From Bacteroidota bacterium (GTDB taxonomy: Bacteria; Bacteroidota; Bacteroidia; Chitinophagales; Chitinophagaceae), in NCBI GenBank assembly GCA_023415275.1, contig JAEZLJ010000134.1:1-7643 (forward strand): a stretch of DNA of 7,643 nt. The letters run 5' to 3'. The notes under the pieces are model-generated. The model did no database searches and was not told where the DNA came from. It saw only the letters and a list, made by a program, of their open reading frames with translations. Shown one piece after another: positions 1 through 6,052 of this stretch (positions within the stretch are counted from its first letter, which is position 1; every line of letters begins with the position of its first letter). The position numbers and the translations under genes are program-made.

Positions 1-322
1 CCTCCAGGTAGGTCCAGTTCTTCTCGTAAAGCGTTTTAACTACATGAATTTTAAAAGCAGAGCTCCAAATGAGCCTTTTTCCCCTTTGCTTTATTTTCCT
101 TTCCATATAAGTTGACAGTTTGACTGTAAACTTTTTCTGGAACGAGACACCATCGGAAGCCGGAAGTTTGGAGGCAGTGTGGGGTGCTACATAGGGTTGC
201 CAGGTTTTTGGCCTTTTTCGCCAGTAGGATGTCATTTTAATCTTTTGGACAGTAAGGAAGGCGGTTGCCGGGAAAAGTAATTCAACCCATGGATGGAAAC
301 CGGCTTGCGATATTATCGCCAT
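1..322 (-). CDS. Possible hypothetical protein, partial, C-terminus off the left edge
   Basis: The minus strand is open from an ATG at 322 down to position 1 without a stop, 107 codons, with an in-frame TAA shortly upstream of the ATG. A second ATG at 235 is preceded by an A-rich stretch (aaaagattaaa) typical of Bacteroidota leaders and may be the true start, giving 78 codons in the window. The translation is rich in Lys, Arg and Trp and poor in Asp and Glu. It includes M-T-S-Y-W-R-K-R-P-K-T-W-Q-P-Y, and I recognise no domain, signal peptide or membrane segment. It would be transcribed away from tonB. The only support is the length of the open frame, since the plus strand here has no convincing gene. 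It could be a real gene reaching beyond the window or a chance open frame. Confidence 0.3.
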   Translation of the reverse strand, partial: MAIISQAGFHPWVELLFPATAFLTVQKIKMTSYWRKRPKTWQPYVAPHTASKLPASDGVSFQKKFTVKLSTYMERKIKQRGKRLIWSSAFKIHVVKTLYEKNWTYLE

Positions 323-400
323 TCTTTTACATTCCGGGAATTGTTAGTGAATAGTTATGGAAACATTTCATGAAAGCATCTCAATAATAAATTAACGAGT

Positions 401-1198
401 ATGCAAGCATGGGAAATTTTAAAAGCCGATGTACTGGACATTCTCTTTGATAACCGCAATAAGCTATACGGCGCATATGCCTTGCGGAGACATTATCCTT
501 CCAGGTTAAAAATGGCCTTAGGTCTTACCCTTCTTTCCAGTTTTGTAATGGGACTTATATTTCGAAACGGCCAGGAATCCGCCATATACGAAAGGCCTGA
601 AAAACCTGTGGTGCATGTGATCGACCTGGCACCTTTACCGCCATTGCCCAAACCTCCGGAGCCACCTCCTGTTATTCCAAGGAGAGCACAATCCAGCTAT
701 TCCAATCAAATGAAGATCGTTGACAGGCCTGATGATGAAAGGATGATGAAAGCCATTGATGAGATCTCAATGACTACGATAGGTGGAGTGAATGTGGAAG
801 GCCCTACAGATATTTCGTTGCCCAATACGCCTGTGGCACCACCGCCCGTAACTGCTGCTGTTCCTGACCCACCTGCCACACCTACTTTTGAAGCCAGGGA
901 ACAGCAACCTGAATTCCCCGGAGGTGCACAGGCCTGGTTGCGTTACCTGAACAGGAACCTGCAAACGCCCTCTGACCTGGAACCCGGAGAAAAGAAAACG
1001 GTATTGATCAAGTTCATCGTGGATGCTAGTGGAACGGTAACTGATTTTACGGTTGTGCGATCCGGTGGCTATGCTTTTGATAATGAAGTGATAAGAGTAT
1101 TAAGAAAAATGCCTAAGTGGAAACCTGCTGTTCAAAATGGCCATTCGGTAACGGTTTCATTTACACAGCCCGTAACATTTGTAGGACTTGAAGAGTAA
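401..1198 (+). CDS. tonB: TonB-family energy transducer
   Basis: This 265-residue protein should couple the inner-membrane proton motive force, through ExbB/ExbD, to TonB-dependent outer-membrane receptors. Residues 11-32 form a cytoplasmic segment with D-I-L-F-D-N-R-N-K-L-Y-G-A-Y, typical of Bacteroidota TonB proteins. One membrane helix spans about 37-54. Two proline-rich periplasmic stretches follow, at about 77-94 (P-L-P-P-L-P-K-P-P-E-P-P-P) and 139-163. A TonB C-terminal domain runs from about 170 (Q-P-E-F-P-G-G) to 262, with a G-x-V-x-D-F-x-V-V-R-S-G-G-Y core and an M-P-K-W-K-P-A turn. Length and order fit the family. The ATG at 401 is chosen because the conserved N-terminal motif follows it at once. 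It heads a plus-strand run with the small membrane protein, the PstS-like lipoprotein and the TPR gene. exbB and exbD are not visible upstream. Which receptor it serves cannot be told. Confidence 0.93.
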   Translation: MQAWEILKADVLDILFDNRNKLYGAYALRRHYPSRLKMALGLTLLSSFVMGLIFRNGQESAIYERPEKPVVHVIDLAPLPPLPKPPEPPPVIPRRAQSSYSNQMKIVDRPDDERMMKAIDEISMTTIGGVNVEGPTDISLPNTPVAPPPVTAAVPDPPATPTFEAREQQPEFPGGAQAWLRYLNRNLQTPSDLEPGEKKTVLIKFIVDASGTVTDFTVVRSGGYAFDNEVIRVLRKMPKWKPAVQNGHSVTVSFTQPVTFVGLEE

Positions 1199-1230
1199 AA
1201 AGTTTTAAATTGCTCCACCCAATAGTTAGT

Positions 1231-1470
1231 ATGATAGAAGAATTTCAGGAAGAACAAAGGAGAAAGGTAAGCCGCATGCGCTCCATTATGGATTATGCCA
1301 TGGGAGCATTGATCCTGTTGATAGGACTATATTTTTGTTTGAATAAGGTATTAAAAATTAATGTCTTTAACAGGGAGTCTTCTCCACTGGATGTCTTCAT
1401 TGGCATTGTGTTCATATTGTATGGTATCTGGAGAATTTACAGGGGATATAAAAAGGATTATTATAGATGA
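1231..1470 (+). CDS. Small two-helix membrane protein, function unknown
   Basis: This is a 79-residue protein I do not recognise as a named family. It has a charged N-terminus (M-I-E-E-F-Q-E-E-Q-R-R-K), a membrane helix at about 22-41 (ending L-Y-F-C-L-N-K-V-L), a short polar loop (N-R-E-S-S-P) and a second helix at about 53-70. It ends in a very basic, tyrosine-rich tail (R-G-Y-K-K-D-Y-Y-R). Both ends probably face the cytoplasm by the positive-inside rule. A TTG at 1210 would add seven residues, but ATG at 1231 is preferred because TTG starts are rare in Bacteroidota. It begins 32 bases after tonB and its stop overlaps the next start as ATGA, so it is very likely co-transcribed and translationally coupled with the PstS-like gene. 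A role as a membrane helper for that lipoprotein or for TonB is only a guess. Confidence 0.8.
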   Translation: MIEEFQEEQRRKVSRMRSIMDYAMGALILLIGLYFCLNKVLKINVFNRESSPLDVFIGIVFILYGIWRIYRGYKKDYYR

Positions 1471-2387
1471 ATGGTATGCGCAGGATGATCATCCCTTTGG
1501 TTGGGTGCCTGGCTTTTTTCTTCCACGGATGTGTCAATAAATCTGCGGAAGAACAGCGGGATAAATTTAACAGAGGGACCATATATATCAGTTGTGATGA
1601 ATCTTTCAAGCCGGTGATAGATGCAGAAGTGGAAGTGTACCAGGCCAGTTACCCCGATGCGCACATCATTGTTCAATATAAGCCCGAGGCGGACTGCCTG
1701 CGTGATTTTGCTGTTGATTCCATCCGTATGATCATTGCCACCCGGGGTTTTTCGGAAAAGGAAAGACAGTTCATGATCGACTCTTTGAAGGTAGGACCTG
1801 TGCAGGCTACCGTGGCGCATGATGCCATAGCTGTGATCATTCACCCGGATGCTAAAGACTCTTTTTTTACCATGGACCGTATACGTGACCTGGTAAGTGG
1901 AAATCTTAAAGAAAATTTAATTCCTGTCTTTGATGGTCTGAAAGCAACGAGTACGGTTCGGTTTATGATTGATTCGGTGCTCCGGGGCAAAAGCCTTGGA
2001 AAGAATGTGGTAGCAGCCCAGAGCAGTGAAGGTGTGATCGATTATGTTTCTAAAACACCGAATGCAGTAGGGTTTATAGGTGTAAGCTGGGTGGGGAATA
2101 AGGAAGATTCCAGCCAGCAAAGCTTTTTGAAAAAGATCAAGCTGGCACGATTGGAAAGCACTGATAGCGCTAATGCCTACGTATTACCTGTTCAATACCT
2201 AATTTATACTAAGAGCTATCCTATGGTACGTGATTTGGTATATGTACTGCGGGAACAGCAATACGGTCTTGGTGGGGCATTTGCCAATTTTTTGAAAGGC
2301 GACAGGGGCCAATTGATCTTTAGACGTGCTTACCTTCAACCCGCTAAAAAGCCTTTTTACGTGCGGCGGGCAGAGTTAAAGGAATAA
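1467..2387 (+). CDS. PstS-like substrate-binding lipoprotein
   Basis: This 306-residue protein resembles periplasmic phosphate-binding proteins of the PstS type (type 2 periplasmic binding fold). The N-terminus has arginines at 5-6, a hydrophobic stretch at 7-19 and two candidate lipobox cysteines, C14 (L-V-G-C) and C22 (F-H-G-C), so it is probably lipid-anchored. The mature part starts with G-T-I-Y-I-S-C-D-E-S-F-K-P (37-49). It continues with the hallmark A-T-R-G-F-S-E-K-E (91-99), V-A-H-D-A-I-A-V-I-I-H-P (116-127) and R-I-R-D-L-V-S-G (138-145). S-S-E-G-V-I-D-Y-V (186-194), N-A-V-G-F-I-G (199-205) and a C-terminal G-D-R-G-Q-L-I-F (278-285) follow. Position 1467 is chosen for the ATGA overlap, though M4 or M7 are possible. 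No pstC, pstA or pstB follows, so classical phosphate uptake is doubtful. The gene sits between a TonB and a TPR gene, which suggests a role in that envelope system. The ligand is unknown. Confidence 0.85.
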   Translation: MNGMRRMIIPLVGCLAFFFHGCVNKSAEEQRDKFNRGTIYISCDESFKPVIDAEVEVYQASYPDAHIIVQYKPEADCLRDFAVDSIRMIIATRGFSEKERQFMIDSLKVGPVQATVAHDAIAVIIHPDAKDSFFTMDRIRDLVSGNLKENLIPVFDGLKATSTVRFMIDSVLRGKSLGKNVVAAQSSEGVIDYVSKTPNAVGFIGVSWVGNKEDSSQQSFLKKIKLARLESTDSANAYVLPVQYLIYTKSYPMVRDLVYVLREQQYGLGGAFANFLKGDRGQLIFRRAYLQPAKKPFYVRRAELKE

Positions 2388-2448
2388 CATTAACAACTAA
2401 TAAGTAAACGAAACTGAATAATTTTAAATCTATAAAAGAAAACGAAAA

Positions 2449-4176
2449 ATGAAGAAATCGGCAATTGTCTTATTTTTTGCAATGGCTCTCTCCTTTGTAG
2501 TCCGGGCACAGAACATCCAGGAAGGAGTTAACAATTACTATGCTGAGCGATATGGAAGCGCTAAAACAACCTTTGAAAAATTGTTGGCTTCTAATCCTAA
2601 TAATATAGATGCCACCTATTGGCTGGGCCAGGTATTATTGGCACAGGATAATGTGGCCGCTGCCAAAAGCCTGTATGAAAAAGCATTGGCTTCCAACGGC
2701 AATGCTCCTTTGTTTTTAGCAGGTATGGGTCATGTGGAGTTACTGGAAGGCAATAAAGCAGGCGCCCGTCAGCATTTTGAGCAGGCTATCACTGCCAGCA
2801 AGGGTAGAAAAGGAGCAGATCCGGTAGTGCTGACCGCTATTGGACGTGCTAATATTGATGCCTACAGCGATGCTAAAAAATTAGGTGATCTTGATTATGC
2901 TATTGCGAAATTGAACGAGGCTGCACAGATAGCCCCATCTAATCCAGATGTATTCCTTGCGCTTGGTAATGCCTACCGTAAGAAGCACCTGGGGGGTGAA
3001 GCAGTTCAGGCATACCGCAAAGCGGGCAATTTTGCCCCGGCTATTTACAGAACAGCCATGTTGTACCAGACGCAATCTCAGCCTGGGCAAGGTTATTCAG
3101 ACATTGTGTTAGAGAATCTGAATAATGCCCTTGCTGCTGATCCCAAGTTTGCGCCTGCCTACGAGCAGCTATATTATTACAACCTTTTATACAAAAAGGA
3201 TTTTGCAACTGCCGAAAACTTTGCCACTAAATATATTTCCAATTCTGACCCCAGCGTAGAAAATGACTACCTGAAGGCCCAGACAGATTTTGTGCAGAAG
3301 AAGTTTTCAGATGCTGTCAGCATTGGTAAGAACATCATTACTCAAAGTAACAATAATGCAAAGCCAAGGGTGTACCGCCTTATGGGCTATAGCTACCTGG
3401 AATTAAAGGATACTACCGCTGCCTGCCAGTATGTAAATGATTTCTTTAAGCATGCCAAGGATGAAGACATTATTGGAGAAGATTATTTATTGCATGCTAC
3501 GGCCTGTGGTAAAAGTGATCCTGAAGTGATCAGGACTGATGTGTACAAAGCAGTACAGATCGATAGCGTGCTTTCCCGCCAGATAGCCCTGTTGACCAAA
3601 GCGGCTACTGATGCCAAGGCCAACAACCAGCGTGTATTGGAAGCAGAATTGAATAAGCTTTCATTTGACCTGAGAAAGCCTGAGCAAAGGAATGCTACAG
3701 AGTTGATCAATGGTGTGGCATTGCCTTACTTCTTTGGAGGTGCCTATCAAAAGGCCGACAGTGCAGCTAAAGCATACATAGCCATTGCCCCAGATAGCAT
3801 ATGGGGACATTACTGGAGTGCTCTGGCACTGGCCGCCATCGACACAACCATGGAGCAAGGCCTGGCTATGCCGGCTTACCAGAAAGTATTGGATATTGCT
3901 GCCACCGATAAGGTAAGGTTCAAGAGCCAGGGTGTAAGGGCAGCTCAGACACTGGCCATCTACAGCTTTAATATCAAGAATGATAAAGCTGCTGCAGCGG
4001 GTTTTGTACAAAAAGGACTGGAATTCGATCCTGCCAATGCCAACCTGAAAAACATTGAAGGTGTATTGAATGCCAAACCAGCCGCACCGGCCAAAAATAA
4101 TAGTAGCGGGTCGACTGGAAGTAGTACTAAGGAAAAGACAAAGACCCCCGCAACCAAGGTGAAGAAAAAAGGATAA
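2449..4176 (+). CDS. Secreted tetratricopeptide-repeat (TPR) protein
   Basis: This 575-residue protein has a signal peptide (M-K-K, hydrophobic core 5-18, likely cut near A20-Q21), so it should be periplasmic or outer-membrane associated. Helical TPR-like units are readable at about 22-51, 55-85 (A-T-Y-W-L-G-Q-V-L-L-A...A-L-Y-like spacing), 88-118, 146-176, 166-197, 216-246 and near the end at 500-535 (ending G-L-E-F-D-P-A-N-A). The middle (about 300-440) is helical and more divergent. The tail from about 541 is low-complexity and basic (P-A-A-P-A-K-N-N-S-S-G-S, then K-T-K-T-P-A-T-K-V-K-K-K-G). TPRs act as protein-binding scaffolds; the partner is unknown. The ATG at 2449 follows an A-rich leader (aaaagaaaacgaaaa). 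It lies 61 bases after the PstS-like gene on the same strand and precedes a terminator, so it is probably the last gene of this unit. Confidence 0.85.
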   Translation: MKKSAIVLFFAMALSFVVRAQNIQEGVNNYYAERYGSAKTTFEKLLASNPNNIDATYWLGQVLLAQDNVAAAKSLYEKALASNGNAPLFLAGMGHVELLEGNKAGARQHFEQAITASKGRKGADPVVLTAIGRANIDAYSDAKKLGDLDYAIAKLNEAAQIAPSNPDVFLALGNAYRKKHLGGEAVQAYRKAGNFAPAIYRTAMLYQTQSQPGQGYSDIVLENLNNALAADPKFAPAYEQLYYYNLLYKKDFATAENFATKYISNSDPSVENDYLKAQTDFVQKKFSDAVSIGKNIITQSNNNAKPRVYRLMGYSYLELKDTTAACQYVNDFFKHAKDEDIIGEDYLLHATACGKSDPEVIRTDVYKAVQIDSVLSRQIALLTKAATDAKANNQRVLEAELNKLSFDLRKPEQRNATELINGVALPYFFGGAYQKADSAAKAYIAIAPDSIWGHYWSALALAAIDTTMEQGLAMPAYQKVLDIAATDKVRFKSQGVRAAQTLAIYSFNIKNDKAAAAGFVQKGLEFDPANANLKNIEGVLNAKPAAPAKNNSSGSTGSSTKEKTKTPATKVKKKG

Positions 4177-4198
4177 TAAACATAATTTCAACTGAACT

Positions 4199-4220
4199 AG
4201 CCTCCAACCGGAGGCTTTTT
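4199..4220 (+). terminator. Rho-independent terminator after the TPR gene
   Basis: A perfect 7-bp stem AGCCTCC (4199-4205) and GGAGGCT (4210-4216) closes a four-base AACC loop. It runs directly into a T tract ending at 4220. It begins 22 bases after the TPR stop codon, which is the expected place, and it separates the envelope genes from the nuo operon. The left side has no A run, so it should work only in the plus direction. Confidence 0.9.
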
Positions 4221-4270
4221 CAATTGAGTAAGCTCATATAAATAATACATAAAGATTGACGGTTGTGGCT

Positions 4271-4278
4271 TATTTTTG
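4271..4278 (+). promoter_or_regulatory. Candidate Bacteroidota -7 promoter element for the nuo operon
   Basis: TATTTTTG matches the Bacteroidota -7 consensus TAnnTTTG exactly. It lies between the terminator and the nuoA ATG at 4299, so a transcript would start at about 4283-4287 with a short leader. The matching upstream TTG element is not well placed: the nearest is at 4256-4258, only 12 bases away rather than the usual 17-23. The assignment therefore rests on the -7 match and its location. Confidence 0.45.
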
Positions 4279-4298
4279 CCTGCCCATTTGAAAAACTT

Positions 4299-4709
4299 AT
4301 GTTCCATCTTCTTCAAACAAACGTAACCCAGGCGGTTAGAGATGTAAGCAGCGCGGGAAGCTACCTCCCTGTAGGAATACAACTGTTATTTGTGGTAGGC
4401 ATGATCGGGACCCTGATGATAGTGACCCATCTGCTGGGGCCTAAAAGACACACTTCAGATAAGCTTCAAAACTTTGCCAGTGGTATTGAAAGCCATGGAG
4501 ATGCCCGCCAGCCGGTGGCTATCAAGTATTTCCTGGTTGCCATATTGTTTGTGCTTTTTGATGTGGAAGTGATCTTTTTCTATCCTTATGCGGTTAATTT
4601 CAGGGGATTAGGTTGGAGCGGTTTTTGGGCTGTCCTAATGTTTGTTGCTTTTTTCCTTTGTGGATTTATTTATATCGTAAAGAAAGGAGCTTTGAATTGG
4701 GAAGACTGA
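4299..4709 (+). CDS. nuoA: NADH-quinone oxidoreductase subunit A
   Basis: NuoA (ND3 homologue) is a small membrane subunit of complex I next to the quinone entry region. From the ATG at 4299 it has 136 residues, the normal length. Three membrane helices are seen at about 22-45, 75-98 and 106-127. Between helices 1 and 2 lies the conserved loop, here F-A-S-G-I-E-S-H-G-D-A-R-Q-P (59-72). Helix 2 carries the signature F-V-L-F-D-V-E-V-I-F-F-Y-P (84-96), with acidic residues D88 and E90. An in-frame TTG at 4263 would add 12 residues but would run into the promoter element, so it is not used. It is the first gene of the operon; nuoB begins 66 bases after its stop. The loop lacks both the conserved Glu of the usual E-x-G motif and the Cys found in mitochondrial ND3. 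Confidence 0.95.
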   Translation: MFHLLQTNVTQAVRDVSSAGSYLPVGIQLLFVVGMIGTLMIVTHLLGPKRHTSDKLQNFASGIESHGDARQPVAIKYFLVAILFVLFDVEVIFFYPYAVNFRGLGWSGFWAVLMFVAFFLCGFIYIVKKGALNWED

Positions 4710-4753
4710 TATTTAATAACGAATCGTGCTGCTTAGCTGAGAATTATTAAATA
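4710..4753. repeat. AT-rich inverted repeat between nuoA and nuoB
   Basis: TATTTAATAA (4710-4719) and TTATTAAATA (4744-4753) are a perfect 10-bp inverted repeat with a 24-base spacer. The left arm begins on the base after the nuoA stop codon, and the right arm ends 22 bases before the nuoB ATG. In RNA it would form an AU-only stem, possibly with a small GCT/AGC stem inside. No T tract follows, so it is not a standard terminator. It could be an RNA-processing element, a DNA-binding site, or chance in an AT-rich spacer. Confidence 0.5.
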
Positions 4754-4775
4754 GAACAATTAAAATTGAAAAATT

Positions 4776-5360
4776 ATGGCACGTCCTGTTTCATATAATA
4801 TTAAGCAAAAGCCACTGGAACGCGATATCAGCCTGGTGGATATGCCCGAGGGCTACCAGGGAGAAGGGTTTTTTGCTTCCAAATTGAGCGATGTGGTGGG
4901 TTTGGCCCGTAAGAATTCGATCTGGCCATTGCCTTTTGCCACTTCCTGCTGTGGTATCGAATTTATGGCTACTATGGCCTCTCACTATGATCTTGCGCGT
5001 TTTGGTTCGGAAAGAGTAGGATTTTCGCCCCGCCAGTGTGACCTGTTAATGGTGATGGGAACCATTGCCAAGAAAATGGCGCCCGTGGTTAAGCAGGTTT
5101 ACCTGCAAATGGCAGAACCCCGCTGGGTAATGGCAGTAGGTGCCTGCGCCTGCAGTGGTGGTATCTTTGACAGCTATAGCGTGCTGCAGGGTATTGACCA
5201 GGTGGTACCGGTAGATGTGTATGTGCCGGGTTGTCCTCCAAGGCCTGAAGCTATCCTGGACGGATTTATGAAAGTGCAGGACCTGGTGGGCAAGGAAGAA
5301 TTGCGCCGGCGCAACAGCGAGCACTATAAGAAACTTTTAGAAAGCTACGGAATTCAATAA
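4776..5360 (+). CDS. nuoB: NADH-quinone oxidoreductase subunit B
   Basis: NuoB (PSST/Nqo6 homologue) holds the terminal [4Fe-4S] cluster N2, which passes electrons to quinone at the junction of the peripheral and membrane arms. All four expected ligands are visible: the Cys pair C58-C59 (A-T-S-C-C-G-I-E-F), C124 (G-A-C-A-C-S-G-G-I-F) and C153 (V-P-G-C-P-P-R-P-E). They correspond to C63, C64, C129 and C158 of E. coli NuoB. C126 is an additional cysteine of the G-A-C-A-C-S-G-G form. The 194-residue length is normal, with a charged C-terminal helix (170-190). The ATG at 4776 follows an A-rich leader (ttaaaattgaaaaatt). The gene lies in the usual order after nuoA, and 47 bases separate it from nuoC. 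Confidence 0.97.
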   Translation: MARPVSYNIKQKPLERDISLVDMPEGYQGEGFFASKLSDVVGLARKNSIWPLPFATSCCGIEFMATMASHYDLARFGSERVGFSPRQCDLLMVMGTIAKKMAPVVKQVYLQMAEPRWVMAVGACACSGGIFDSYSVLQGIDQVVPVDVYVPGCPPRPEAILDGFMKVQDLVGKEELRRRNSEHYKKLLESYGIQ

Positions 5361-5407
5361 ATAAGCTAAAACTCAGTTATTCTGGGTTGTGGCTGGAGTT
5401 AGAAACT

Positions 5408-5983
5408 ATGTCTTTATCGAACGACCTAATAAAACAACGACTAACTGAAAAATTTGGTGACCAGGTCACTAATGTTGAAGAGCCTTATGGGATGCTGACC
5501 TTCGAGGTTCCAAAAGACCTGAACCTGAAGGTGCTTCAATTTCTGTTTGATGATGAGGAATTAAAATTCCGTTTTCTTACTGACCTTACTGCTGTTCATT
5601 ACCCTGCCTATAAGGGAAGAGAACTGGCCGTGGTCTATCACCTTCACAATCTTGTTGATAACTGCCGCATTCGGTTCAAGGTATTTACTGATATCAAAAA
5701 ACCAGATGTATTCAGTGCTGTAAATATATATTCCTCTGCCAACTGGCAGGAGCGGGAAGCCTATGATTTCTATGGAGTGAACTTTGTGGGCCACCCTAAC
5801 CTGATACGTATTCAGAACGTAGAGGAGATGGATTACTTCCCCCAGCGTAAGGAGTTTCCTTTGGAAGACCAGACAAGGATAGATAAGGATGATGAAATGT
5901 TTGGAAGGGGAGGAAGTTTTGATTTTGGTAACAGGCAGGCAGATGGATCGCCAACGACCATTAGCGAGGCTCAAAAGCCATGA
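5408..5983 (+). CDS. nuoC: NADH-quinone oxidoreductase subunit C
   Basis: NuoC (30-kDa subunit) is a peripheral-arm protein that packs against NuoD and helps build the quinone-reducing module; it binds no cofactor. From the ATG at 5408 it has 191 residues. The family signature is clear at 114-136: Q-E-R-E-A-Y-D-F-Y-G followed by V-N-F-V-G-H-P-N-L-I-R-I. Downstream, F-P-Q-R-K-E-F-P-L-E-D (144-154) matches the usual end of the domain. A polar tail of about 35 residues follows (D-D-E-M-F-G-R-G-G-S and beyond). An in-frame TTG at 5387 would add seven residues and is not preferred. nuoC and nuoD are separate genes here, unlike the fused nuoCD of E. coli, and the spacer before nuoD is 69 bases. Confidence 0.96.
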   Translation: MSLSNDLIKQRLTEKFGDQVTNVEEPYGMLTFEVPKDLNLKVLQFLFDDEELKFRFLTDLTAVHYPAYKGRELAVVYHLHNLVDNCRIRFKVFTDIKKPDVFSAVNIYSSANWQEREAYDFYGVNFVGHPNLIRIQNVEEMDYFPQRKEFPLEDQTRIDKDDEMFGRGGSFDFGNRQADGSPTTISEAQKP

Positions 5984-6052
5984 TAGTGGACCAGGGATCA
6001 AGATATTTTTAAGAACTCCCCCTTGTGGGATTAAAGCTGACTAATATATTTC

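Noticed and set aside
366..375. Perfect 10-bp palindrome TTTCATGAAA 26 bases upstream of tonB
   Set aside because: Several 10-bp palindromes are expected by chance in a window of this size, and there is no second copy or flanking symmetry to suggest an operator.
1461..1844. Minus-strand open frame of 127 codons opposite the PstS-like gene
   Set aside because: It lies fully against a well-supported gene, has no recognisable domain and reads as a shadow of the coding strand.
3661..4191. Minus-strand open frame of 176 codons opposite the end of the TPR gene
   Set aside because: Cys/Ser/Leu-rich shadow translation of a confident gene with a signal peptide and repeats; no independent signal.
5370..5400. 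Short inverted repeat AACTC/GAGTT in the nuoB-nuoC spacer
   Set aside because: Five base pairs with a long loop, easily explained by chance.
6017..6030. Small hairpin TCCC/GGGA in the nuoC-nuoD spacer
   Set aside because: Only four base pairs with a six-base loop and no following T tract; too weak to call a terminator or regulatory structure.
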